From NCBI RefSeq assembly GCF_022539665.2, contig NC_081332.1, positions 5,918,303 through 5,982,302 of the forward strand: 64,000 nt of DNA, read 5' to 3'. This DNA is from Daphnia carinata. Its lineage: Eukaryota > Arthropoda > Branchiopoda > Diplostraca > Daphniidae. Below are positions 48,001 to 60,959 of this stretch, piece after piece. A program made the translations under genes and the position numbers. The notes under the pieces were generated by a model. The model did no database searches. It was not told the DNA's origin and saw nothing but the letters and a program-made list of their open reading frames with translations. Positions within the stretch are counted from its first letter, which is position 1. Each line of letters begins with the position of its first letter.

Positions 48001-49937
48001 CAAAATTATTGTTAATGCTTCTGTTTTCTTGGATTCGACTCCAGAAACACAAAGCGTCACTGTTCGACCGACTTTGCAAAAACAGCTGTCTAACGTAATC
48101 CAGCAACGAAATAACAATCTAGGCATCAGCAGATTGTGGGTTGAAGGACTGACGAATCCAATTCCGGCTATTCTAGGTAATTGATACATTGCTCTGTTTT
48201 TCTTATTGCAACCTGTTCTAAATTACTTCAATGTGAAAATGATCCAGATCTGAACGAATGTGGTGCCCCAGAATTAAACGATTGCAGTGCCAATGCGGAA
48301 TGCATCAATAACCAAGGCAGTTTCTCCTGTCAATGTCGACCAGGATTCTCAGATCCGTATCCAAATGACCCATTTCAGTCTGGACGTCAGTGCAATTCCT
48401 GTACGCGGAGTTACTGCAATAATCGCGGGGAATGTCGAATCGAGAACGGCAGGAAAACTTGCTCGTAAAAACATAATTCAATCGCCCTTAGGTGTCGTGA
48501 ATTGTGTTTTAATAATGTTGTTTGTTTCTTCATTTCAGTTGCCAAGGAAATTACAAAGGCTCGACGTGCGAATTGGACGGAGAAGTTTTAGGCGTCGCCA
48601 TTGGCGCCTCTGTAGCCGCCGTCATCATCATCGTGTTGACTCTGGTGCTCTTGTGCATGTGGAGTCGCCGCTGGCGCCAGAACCAGGAAAAGATGGTCGA
48701 TCGAAGTGCCTATATGGAACAGCTCAAGACGATGCCTTTCCCCGGCATGATGCACGATCGCATCCGCTGGGCGCAGTACGCGGAAGCCATGGCTTCGGCC
48801 CACAATCTCTACGCGGTAAGTCAATTAGCCAGTGAAAAATTAGTGTTATCTTCCGTTTACTATCACTTCATGATTGATGGACGTGTTGACAATCAACATA
48901 CAGACACCAATCCCTCCTACTTACTTCTATCAAACTCCTTCGACTTTACAACAACCAAGTCCAGTCCCTTCGCTGGTCCACCCGACGTTGCCTCCTCCGC
49001 CGATCCCTCCTCGAAATAAAGTTCCTGTACGCCAAGCGGCTTCTTTACCCGTCGGCCTGGTCACGTCTACTGCCAGTCAGATGATTACCAATCTTCAGGA
49101 ATTGGCTCGCAAAATAAGCCGCAAGAAGAAATCCGCCCCCAGAGTGAGTAGACGCCCAGGAATCCGCCCCCTCTGACGCTTGACGCCAACTTAGACGATT
49201 GCTTTATTAATGACTTCATCTCCATCACAACTAACTTGGCAATTTTTTTATAGCTTCGCACGTTGCTTATTTCTGTATTTTATGTGTATCTGTGTGTACG
49301 TTATGTCCGATAGCCACCCGATCCGGTCAATGTGAATCCGCACTTAGCGTTGATATCGCCAGCTTATGCGGTCGGAACAATGAACAGCATCAGCCGGGCT
49401 AGTATGGCGCCTACTTTACCTTTAGTGGGTCAGTTTTACGGGTCTCGGTCAACTTGTGGTTCAGTCATCAGGTAAAAATTTTTATTTTTCGTTTAACACA
49501 CAAACAAGCACTGCATTCACGGCTTCTCTTTTATTTTAACGTACTCTTTCGCTTTGGGTCGCACTGTCGTTACCGTAGTTATGGTAAGAGAAACGCACCA
49601 CCTCCACCACCACCCTCGAATCCTCCGCCAGCTTTGCAAGTGATGGAGACGAGCGAAGAGAGTGCTACCGAGAGTGATGCACCTATTCATGCACGGCCGT
49701 TTCAAGTGCCCAGGCCACGTAGTCGCTCCTCCGCTATTGTGAGTTTACAGTGATATTTATGGAATCTGTACTTGAGTAAAAGCTTATGATTATTTCCTTC
49801 GTTTTAATTAGTCATCCAACAATATCTACTTCGAGGCAGATGCGCCCTCTACCAGTAATGACTTCTCCAACCAATCGCAAATTTCGTTAAACACTTACCA
49901 GCCCCAACGTCAGGGTCCTCGCTATTATTACCGCTAA
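42084..49937 (+). CDS. Mucin-like single-pass membrane protein with EGF, SEA and EGF domains
   Basis: Thirteen exons join to 1186 codons: 42084-42168, 45390-45578, 45733-47123, 47210-47406, 47492-47628, 47705-47832, 47921-48176, 48248-48464, 48539-48815, 48904-49143, 49314-49471, 49579-49738 and 49812-49937. The first exon encodes a signal peptide (FFLLLLAVIHPSLTSL). Next is about 500 residues rich in Pro, Ser and Thr, typical of O-glycosylated stalks, with repeats such as APAARPSYPKPAAP. Then come a Cys-rich EGF-like module (CLEPNESCQVEEDGSACTC), a SEA-type domain (from LTGLLVSIRLDRLDNQRLSW to VNASVFLDS), EGF modules (DLNECGAPELNDC and CSCQGNYKGSTCE), a transmembrane helix (VAIGASVAAVIIIVLTLVLL), and a proline-rich cytosolic tail of about 350 residues. 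Probably a cell-surface protein at epithelial or neuronal membranes. I cannot name the orthologue. Confidence 0.85.
42169..45389 (+). other. Large first intron of the SEA/EGF gene
   Basis: GT-AG intron of 3221 nt separating the signal-peptide exon from the next coding exon; phase 1 on both sides. No other exon was seen; large first introns of this kind often hold regulatory elements. Confidence 0.65.
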
Positions 49938-50249
49938 ATATTTAAGTTAACCGGGTTCGTTTTTGAACGTATTATGGGGTCTGTATAAATTAATCCATGT
50001 TGGTTTTTGCGAGGAGCGCGGTGTGATTCGTTTGGTTTATCGTGAAAGATCTGCTGTTTGATTCCATTTTCATTTTTCGATCTGTTTTTGTAGAGTAACT
50101 TAACCTTTCGTGATTTGTGTTGTCAAAATGCGCATTCGATATGAATACATCATTACACAATGTAAAAATGTCGTCGTTCGTGAATTAACTAGTCATGGAC
50201 AATGGTGAATTAGAATAAGCCATACTTAGACGGGAAAATGGCTTAATCT
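49938..50249. other. 3' UTR region of the SEA/EGF gene
   Basis: About 310 AT-rich bases between the stop codon and the palindromic repeat. No gene was seen. Confidence 0.5.
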
Positions 50250-52610
50250 AGCGTGCCAGTACGATACAGCGCTAGCATGACACAGTATATTTTAGATTAT
50301 TCAAAAACTATAAAATCTACGTAAAAGCAACTGTCATTTTCGTGTTCCTTGTCAAATTTTGAATCAGAATCATATATAGTTATTTACATTTAATGATATT
50401 ATTTTTTAATAGGACATAATTTTAAGCCCGACAAAATAAGCCCAATTAAGGCCAATTCAAAAATAAACCTTATTTTCGTGGATAGCATTCTATTCTGCAT
50501 CGAAATCATGTATTTTAAGCCAAATTTAAAATTTGGCCAAAAATGAAAAAGTAAGAAGGCTATAGCCTTCCCACTTTTTCAATTTTCTTCAAATTCTAGA
50601 TTTACTTAAAAGTACATTATTCCGTTTTGAAATTGATCACTGATCCCGAAAATCTGGTTTATTTTTATATTAGGCTTATACTTTTTGAATAAACGGTAAA
50701 AAACAGAAGGCCGAGCTGATTTTGTCGGGCTTAAATTTTTTTCCTATTAAAAAATAATATCATTACATCTAGATAACTATATATGATTATGGTTCTGAAT
50801 TTAACAAGGGACACGAAAATGAAATTAGTTTTTACGTAGACTTTATAGTTTTTGAATAATCAAAGAAGTTTGATGTGTCACGCTAACGCTGTGATGGCTG
50901 TGCTGGCGCGCTAGTAATGGTTTCGATTCGCACACACTAATTTTATATTTTAGATTACTCAAAAACTATAAGCTCTACGTGAAAACAAATACAATTTTCA
51001 TGTTTCTTGGTTAATTCTGAATCAGAATCATGTATATTTATCTATATTGAATGATATTAATTTTTATTAGGAAAAACTTTTAAGCCCGACAAAATAGGCC
51101 CTACAAAATAAGCCCGACTTTCTGTTTTTTATGTTTAATTCAAAAACTATAAGGCCAATTCAAAAATAAACCTTATTTTCGTTGATAGCATTCCTTTCTG
51201 CATTGAAATCATGTATTTTAAGCCAAATTTAAAATTTGGCCAAAAATGAAAAAGTAAGAAGGCTATAGCCTTCCCACTTTTTCAATTTTCTTCAAATTCT
51301 AGATTTGGTTAAAATCACATTATTTTGATTCGAAATTGATCGCTGATCATGAAAATCGGATAAATTTGTATATTGGGCTTATAGATTTTGAATTAACCGT
51401 AAAAAACTAAAAGTCGGGCTTATTTTGTCGGGCTTAAAATTTTTTTACCGTTTTTTACCGTTTATTCAAAAAGTATAAGCCTAATATAAAAATAAACCAG
51501 ATTTTCGGGATCAGTGATCAATTTCAAAACGGAATAATGTACTTTTAAGTAAATCTAGAATTTGAAGAAAATTGAAAAAGTGGGAAGGCTATAGCCTTCT
51601 TACTTTTTCATTTTTGGCCAAATTTTAAATTTGGCTTAAAATACATGATTTCGACGCAGAATGGAATGCTATCCACGAAAATAAGGTTTATTTTTGAATT
51701 GGCCTTATAGTTTTTGAATTAACTTAAATTGGGCTTATTTTGTAGGGCCTATTTTGTCAGGCTTAAAATTTTTTCCTATTAAAAAATAATATCATTCAAT
51801 ATAGATAAATATGTATGATTCTGATTCAAAATTAACCAAGGAACATGAAAATTGTATTTTTTTTTCACGTAGAGCTTATAGTTTTTGAGTAATCTAAAAT
51901 ATGAAATTAGTGTGTGCGAATCGAAAGCATTACTAGCGCGCCAGTACGCTACAGCGCTAGCGTGACACATCAAACTTCTTTCATTATTAAAAAACTAAAA
52001 ACTCTACTTAAAAACAAATTTCCTATCGTGTTCCTTGTTAAATTGAGAATCAGAATCATATATAGTTATCTAGATTTAATGATTTTATTTTTTAATAGGA
52101 CAAAATTTTAAGCCCGACAAAATAAGCCCGACCAAATAAGCCCGACTTTTAGTTTTTTACTGTTAATTCAAAATCTATAAGCCCAATATACAAATATACC
52201 CGATTTTCATGATTAGCGATTAATTTCGAATCAAAATAATGGGATTTTAACCAAATCTAGAATTTGACGAAAATAGAAAAAGTAGTAAGGCTATAGCCTT
52301 ACTTTTTCATTTTTGGCCAAATTTCAAATTTGGCTTAAAATACATGATTTCGATGCAGAATGGAATGCTAATCACGAATGTAAAGTTTTTTTTTTAATTG
52401 GCCTTATAGTTTTTGAATTAAACATAAAAAACAGAGGGCCGGGCTTATTTTGTCGGGCTTAAATTTTTTTCCTATTAAAAAATAATATCATTAAATCTAG
52501 ATAACTATATATGATTCTGATTCAAAATTAACCAAGAAACACGAAAAAGGAAGTTCTTTTTATGTAGAGTTTATAGTTTTTGAGCAATCTAAAATATAAA
52601 ATTAGGGGGA
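50250..52610. repeat. Giant imperfect inverted repeat (2.3 kb)
   Basis: Non-coding AT-rich DNA built as a large palindrome with axis near 51428. The internal hairpin core GGCTATAGCC occurs at 50558, 51261, 51587 and 52289; the spacings (703, 326, 702) are mirror symmetrical. The border motif at about 50876-50930 (minus orientation) mirrors 51926-51980 (plus orientation). The arm segment 50500-50705 is almost an exact reverse complement of 51457-51660. Each quarter has nested palindromes: a near-palindrome GCCAAATTTAAAATTTGGC at 50519-50537, and a stem around GGCTATAGCC. Inverted motifs AAGCCCGACAAAATAAGCCC and GGGCTTATTTTGTCGGGCTT flank the subunits. No open frame suggests a transposase, so it is best read as clustered non-autonomous foldback or MITE-like elements. 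Confidence 0.85.
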
Positions 52611-52616
52611 ATCGAA

Positions 52617-52950
52617 AGCATTACTAGCGCGCCAGTACGCTACAGCGCTAGCGTGACACATCAAACTTCTTTAATTTTTTAAAAACTATAAACTCTACGT
52701 AAAAAAAATTTCATATCGCGTTCCTTGTTAAATTTGGAATCAGAATCATGTATAACTATCTAGATTTAATGATATTATTTTTTAATAAGACAAAATTTTA
52801 AGCCCGACAAAATAAGCCCAACAAAATAAGCATGACTTTTAGTTTTTTACGGTTAATTCAAAAACTTTAAGCTCAATATGAAAGTATACCCGATTTTAGG
52901 GTGATCAGCGATCGATTTCGAATCAAAACAATGTATTTTTAAGTAATTCT
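52617..52950 (+). repeat. Truncated extra copy of the palindromic element
   Basis: Repeats the border motif GCGCCAGTACGCTACAGCGC seen at 51935 and then about 280 bases of the element end (AAACTCTACG, AATCAGAATCATGTATAACT, AAGCCCGACAAAATAAGCCC) before breaking off near 52945 into unrelated sequence. It is outside the symmetry of the large palindrome. Confidence 0.8.
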
Positions 52951-53344
52951 ATTTTGTGATACCAAAATAGGCAAGGGTCATTGATGCAGTTGAAAGTTCA
53001 GCAATGTCTGGAACCATTAGCCCTCCACCTTTTACAGTTCATTACTACCATCTAAAACAAGGCATTTTATTGATGCTTTATTTTTACTAATACACATCTC
53101 ATCTTGTAACTGCAGAATTCTTATCTACTGTTGATTATTAATCATCAGCCCCCACTCATCAGGTCTGCACAAGTGAACTACTGGGCCTGTGTCTGCATAT
53201 TGCTTCTCATCTCCTGACAACATACATTGGCTTCAATGCCATCCTTTCATTGCGGTATTTTAATTTGATCCATTAGCTGTAAAATCATTATTCTGATTTA
53301 TGTATTTGCATTAACGAAGTAAGGTCAATACAGAGTGATAAAAG

Positions 53345-53648
53345 GGTATCGTGGAAAACAAAGAAAATCGTTTCCCTAATTCCAATGCCAATGCGGATTT
53401 CATTTTGGAATGTCATGAGGTATAGTTTTTGTATATAGTTAATCCCTTTAGCTGCCATCGATTTTGGTTTTTCCCTTTTTTTTAGCTTTTTAAGGACAGG
53501 AGCCGGTTCGGAGCTTTAGGAAAAGCCTTTAGAAGTTAACACCAAGGTTGCACAATATACAAGGTCAATTATTAATCTTAAAAGAAATGTGTCTGTTAGA
53601 TATGTTCCAGTAGATGAAGCTCTACCTGTTGAACAGAAAAATATTGAT
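53345..53648 (+). CDS. Two orphan exon candidates, unrecognised
   Basis: The segment 53345-53419 (25 codons, reading GIVENKENRFPNSNANADFI...) ends in GAG|GTATAG. The segment 53520-53648 (43 codons, including VNTKVAQYTRSIINLKRNV and YVPVDEALPVEQKNID) is preceded by CTTTAG and ends in GAT|GTAAGTG. Both are phase 0, so they join in frame. No start or further exon was found. This may be part of a captured or decayed gene next to the repeat cluster, or chance. Confidence 0.25.
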
Positions 53649-54288
53649 GTAAGTGTGAAACAAATTTTAAATAAAATGACTCTAAAAACATACACTTGCG
53701 AATATGAGCCTAGAAAATAAGCAGTTAACACAATTATGGTTTTTAAAATATCTTTAATATTGTTTACCATCACTCCGTAACATCCGACGATAACCGGCTT
53801 GTCAGCTACTGGTCAGCTGCAGTTTTTAAATAACGTTTACGTGTACCTACACAGCTGTATAATTGATCACAATCCATTCCTGCACAAAACACTTGAAGGA
53901 TGTAGAGAACACTTAAGATAAAATCGTAGCCGAAATTTTTTCTTGTTTTCTAAAAAAAAAACAAAAAAAAACTTCAACATGAGAACTGATGGAAAGATCT
54001 GCATATTCTGGATTTTAAGAAAAATTGCTTTGTACATAACTTCACACACGGTAAATCAACACACTTTAAAAAAGACAACAGAAAAAAAACAGTTTCAATT
54101 TCGTGAAGAGTAACTCTTTTTAACACAACAAATCAAAAGATTACACATGCCTGCTGGGCCCTTCAGTCACTGAAAAATCGTCCAACGCTTCAACGACATG
54201 AAAAAGAACATAGGTGAAGAACGTAGAAAGTTGAATTAGCATACCAAAGATAAACATGTCAACTATGGCAAAACTGTTTGATTCCCAG
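53649..54288. other. 3' flank of the Vreteno-like gene
   Basis: About 640 bases without a supported gene; probably 3' UTR of the minus-strand gene ending at 54289. AT-rich, with poly-A/T runs. Confidence 0.45.
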
Positions 54289-57200
54289 CTAAAGCAACCG
54301 TTCGAAAGCCAAAGTTGCATTGACCTTTGGGATACGGACAACGTAAGACATACCTAGACGGTTAACAACATTGACATCAACGACCGAATGTTCGGGTAGA
54401 ATTTGGGCAAACCGTTCGATAAGCTTGGGTTCCATTTGCTCCATGGAATCCGTCCCTTCGAGAATAGCGTGTTGCGTCAGATAGGGCAGTAAGTCGATCA
54501 TCCACTTTTTGGCACGTCTGATTTTGCTAGCATCAAGGATGTTCATTTCGCCAAAGTCAACTTGGTTGCATAAATAGCGAGTTCCCGTTGGCTGTCGGTC
54601 AGGAATAACATTAAGGCAAACTGCTCGATACCATCGGCCACCAGGAAAACGCGCTAAGCAGACTTCATTCAATTTGGGGTGGTAACCACAAGCTATGCCA
54701 TTTGCGTAAAGTGAAATTTCATCCTACACCGGGAAAAAAAACCCGTAAAAATAAAAATCTTTACGGCAGACAAGAAAAATGAATTGTGGGTATACCTGCA
54801 ACTTTGTTAGTTTCGTTGAAATTTCGTTGTTTTGAACACGCAGCATTATAAGTTGAGGATCTTCTGCTTTAATAATCAGAGCGTGAAAACTTTCTTTCTC
54901 CGGTAAGTCCAAGAATGGGCCGTCGTCATAGAAAAATTCATCAGACGTTCCATCTTCAGATATTTTTCCTTCGGAGGGCAAAGACGCAGCATTAGGGCGA
55001 TCAGCTCGCTCTTCAGTCATTTGGCTTGGAGACAGTGCCGGTACATTGTTCTCCAATGGCTCTTGCGAGTTTTCCATGGTTTCACACAGGGCTAATTCAT
55101 TTTCGGTTATATAGGGTTCCATTCGATCGGGCGTCTTAACACAGTTAGCTTCTGATGGTAGAGCATTCTTTTCCATCAATGTCGTGCGAACGCAGCTAAT
55201 AATCCCCTTTTCGGTATTTTCCAGTTGATGTTTACTTTTGACAATCATGTTTTCCTCTAGAACCTGAGAACAAACGACTGACGGCTTCAGCACATCTGCG
55301 ACTGTTTCCCGAGGAGGTGTTTCTAGTGGAATTTCAACCGCTGGCGAAATTTGATCTAGTTCATCTGAAACTTCCAACATTGCTTTTTTAACGAGCTTTT
55401 CCCGAACCAAATGAGAAAGAAAATCAGATCCATCCTGATTCTTCAGCCGAACACACATCACATCAGCATCCATTTGGGCGAAATCCATTAGGAATCGTTT
55501 GTTTTCTATCAGTTCTTTGAACTTCCTTTTGACGTATGAATTCCACGTAATTCCACTGACGGGTAAAACATTAGCCAATTTTACCTTGACAGCACAAAAT
55601 GGGTGCTGCGCTAGCGAGAGTTCCATCATTCTAAGGTGCTCCCGAGTGTTGGACATTAAAATGGTATTTCCGAAGTCCACGTAGCGAATTCCAATACCAT
55701 CTGGCAGCATCTTCAATATTTCAGCCCGATACCAACAGCGATCCTCAGGAAAAAGAGCGAGACATGGCAAGCCTTCCACCGGATTGTCCAACGGATTAGA
55801 ATTCGGGGCCGATGTGGCCACATTTACCATTATTTCTTCCAGCAGCTTCCGAAAACGATAAAACTGGACATAAAATTCATCTGGCGATTTCGCAGAACAG
55901 ACATTCACTTCGCTTGGATCGACCAATTGCTGTTTTAATTCTGTGGAGACGTACTTCTTGGCGTAGATTTTGACCGTTTCAGATGATCGCGTTTGTGACA
56001 CTTCGCACGAATGCGATATAGAAGCAGTTTTTGGTGAATAATTTCCCGGACAAAAGCTATGAGGTGTGACTACTGGTGGCGATTCAACATCACACTGTAG
56101 CTTATTTGCGACAACAGGCCTGTTTTTCGGTGCAAAACCATTGTTAAGATAGTTTTTTGGTGTGTCATAGTTGCTTTGAGAAGTTTCGGCAAGAGTGGTT
56201 TCATCACTGTTACAGTTGGACTTGGGTGAACTGAGCTGCGATGAAAGTCGTTGGCCAATACTGTCCCAGTTGCTCTCAGAGCGTTTATGCTCTTTATTGA
56301 TGGACAAAGATTTGATTGCATCCCCCATGTTCATCGCCGCAACAGAATTTGTTATTTCTCCTCGGTCATCTGTATTACGATGTACTGACCCAGACACTTC
56401 AGAGGTAAGGGGTATTGATATCTTCGCTCGGTCTAGCGGGTGTGTCCTCTTGATCAAGTATAAATCGGGGCTGGTAACTTCAAAAGTACCGATATTCTCA
56501 CGATGATCCGAATAATAATTGTTTGAGTAGATTTGATTTTCGGGCGGGGTAACCAACGGTATTTCGTTTTGTGGAAGACAGCTTGAAATAGCTGGATAAC
56601 CATGGAAAGGCTTGGAAACAACTCCTTTCAGAGACCCAGCACCATGTGGAATTTCCTGTAACAAGGCTCTAAAGCACAAAGAGAATTTAATATATCTAAA
56701 GACGTCATAATTCGCGTTCACATCAAGCTTATCACCAATTTTAATAAGTTTTTACTATGAATAGTTGTCGGATAAAATGCAAATACGTACGGCGGTGGTT
56801 TGCATACTGCTTGATGTGTAGGCCAATCCCTACTCTGGCATCCGAAAGAGCAATAACGGATCTTGCAAACAGTGCAGACAAATGAAGCATGTTTTCCACA
56901 TACTTGACAAAAACGGCATTGCAGCTGCATATCTGGCGAGATACTTTTTCGATGCATAGTTCCTATTGTAAAAAAAAAAGCCATGTTGATGAAGATGGCG
57001 ACTAAGCTCAGGTGTAATAACTAGATATTCATATACATACCCAAAGAAGATTCAGTGTCGATAGAACAAGGAGACTGCCTGGACCATGAGGGTTTTGTGA
57101 ATTCACCAATTCTTTGAACGAGATCGGTTTGTCTTCCAACTAGCGATGCTATTGCAAGGCTTACCGAATCTTGTTCACCATGCGGAAGTTTTTCGCTTAA

Positions 57201-57836
57201 GCGGCTGTTAGCGTATACAACCTCCCAATTGAGAGGTGGTCTTCCATCCAGTGCAACAATTGCATTATCTGCCTCACTATGAAAAAAAAAAATCATGACA
57301 ATTTTCCACCTCTTCACAATTTTCACAAAAACGAAATCACAAATAGCTTTACTATTGAGATTCGAATTCCACAAAAGCGATAGGTTGATGAGGGTTATTA
57401 TTTGTCCTGAATAATTTTATAGATATAGGATTGCCATAGTTGCTGAAGATATGTCGCAAGCCATTCTGTTAGAAATCAATGTTAAAATATCAACTGACCT
57501 CACTTGTAAAAAAAACTACCTCTGTCATATCAGAATGCATCCCATTGACGAAGAGTTTGTATAGCTCTCTGGTTGGTCTTGAAAAATAAATGTATGAGAA
57601 TATTATCAGATCTGTAATATTTTCAGTAATTCAAAGCATTAACTCCTGTGAATAAACCAAAACTACCTCATATTGTCTGGAAGATTTGACATAGGTAGGC
57701 ATAAGTTTGTTCCTAATCTTACATCTTCAGAATTGGGAAACCCTTGAATTTGTGGTTTATAATATCCCCATTCTCCATGAGGGTGATGTCGACTCATGGT
57801 CTGCCTTGCAATTCCTCGGTCATATGCTTGCCTCAT
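54289..57836 (-). CDS. vret: Vreteno-like piRNA pathway protein: RRM, MYND finger, two Tudor domains
   Basis: Minus-strand exons are 57667-57836, 57520-57577, 57353-57465, 57041-57276, 56791-56962, 54796-56668 and 54289-54723; they join to 1018 codons. Domain order is RRM (RNP2-like KLFVNGMHSDMTENGLRHIF, RNP1-like AFVEFESQ), then a MYND zinc finger (CRFCQVCGKHASFVCTVCK, then YCSFGCQSRDWPTHQAVC), a long linker, Tudor 1 (DRCWYRAEIL and IRYVDFGNT) and Tudor 2 (GGRWYRAVC and QVDFGEMN). RRM + MYND + two Tudor is the architecture of Drosophila Vreteno, which works in primary piRNA biogenesis in germline and follicle cells by binding PIWI-pathway partners through Tudor-dimethylarginine contacts. TDRD1 and TDRD10 share single parts, but not this order. 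The protein is longer than Drosophila Vreteno because of the linker. Start 57836 is the ATG beginning MRQAYDRGIARQ; an additional upstream exon is possible. Confidence 0.88.
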
Positions 57837-59081
57837 TGCGTTGTAAGAGAAGTCGAATTCTGTTGGAACCTGTTGGTCGCTATAAAACGCAGTAAGCTGA
57901 GATACTTACCAGCGCTGAAAATCTCACACACAACTGAGAGAAACGGCCTTCAAATATAACATCTAAATTGGGGGGACTGAATGTCTGAAACTGGGATGCG
58001 ACTCGAGATCCTAATCCGGTAATCCTCTGAAAAGCGACGACAATCAACAGGTCAAATCATTACGCTGTTACGGTGCGTCTTCGTCGGCGCACCGACATCT
58101 GACTGAGTAAGATTGAATAAGAAAAAGGATAACAGGTTTGTTATTCTTTATTTGTCAACTAATCGTAGTGTTATTCTAGTTATTACTCCCATTCCTATCG
58201 AGCTCTGATGCTATTCTTACTGGAGAATCAATTTTCAAATTAAGTTTCGAATAAAATATAAAAAAAATTTTGGTTTGGGTGGGTTGCTTTTTTGGGGTAA
58301 ACCAGATCACCCCGTCGCCATTTTCTTTAAATGGCGGTGGAGTCGCAAATTTTGATATTCGATATTTTATTTGAAATTTTATTCGTTATTTGTGATTCTT
58401 TAAAAAAATCTGAATCAGTTACATCGTTTCCGTTATTCTTTATTGTTATTCTTCCTGTATTTATGCTACTTGTTTTTTAAATGAAACGTTGGTAAATTAT
58501 TATATTAAATTAAGATAATTTTTTTTCTCATTTTCGTTCTAGATGGGCTTTTCAAAATTGCCCCCTCCTCATAAAACATAATACTCTTTAATAACGCTAA
58601 CGTTTAAGCTTGATACTATAGGCGTTCAAAGCCTTTAACGAAAACAAATGAACAGCCGTTATTGATTTAGGCCACCAATGGAATAGTTGGCAAATTTTAC
58701 AAACTTCACTTTCATTTTTTGCAATCTAAACTAGACTTTCTCGAACACAGTAGACACTTGTATGTCATCAGCGACAAACACTTACACTATCATTACTCAT
58801 CGTGTATCTTATAGTTGACAAGCACTTCTACACAAAACAGAGTATTTGTCCTTCTGGGCAATAATAAGGGTGATGAACTGTGACGTTATACGGAGTTCTG
58901 TGATTGAATGGCGACATCGTTTTTGTAGTACTCGAAATTGCAACTGCAGAATATATAAACAGCTAAAAGTCACGATGAGTCGATCCCGTTGTGTCAGCGT
59001 CAATTTCAATAGAATCATATGTCGTGTTTAAGATACGGGGAGTATTATCGTTTCGCTTTCCCACCGTTGGACGGCCTGAGT
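57837..59081. other. Intergenic region upstream of the Vreteno-like gene
   Basis: About 1.2 kb. The first part (57840-58030, minus strand) has plausible 5' UTR splicing signals, including GTAAGT, and may hold a non-coding first exon. The rest is AT-rich without a supported gene. Confidence 0.45.

Positions 59082-60959
<1,878 letters not shown>

Noticed and set aside
54141-54341. 66-codon minus-strand frame with a hydrophobic stretch at the end of the Vreteno-like gene
   Set aside because: It overlaps the real C-terminus in another frame and continues into 3' UTR; no splice signals point to it.
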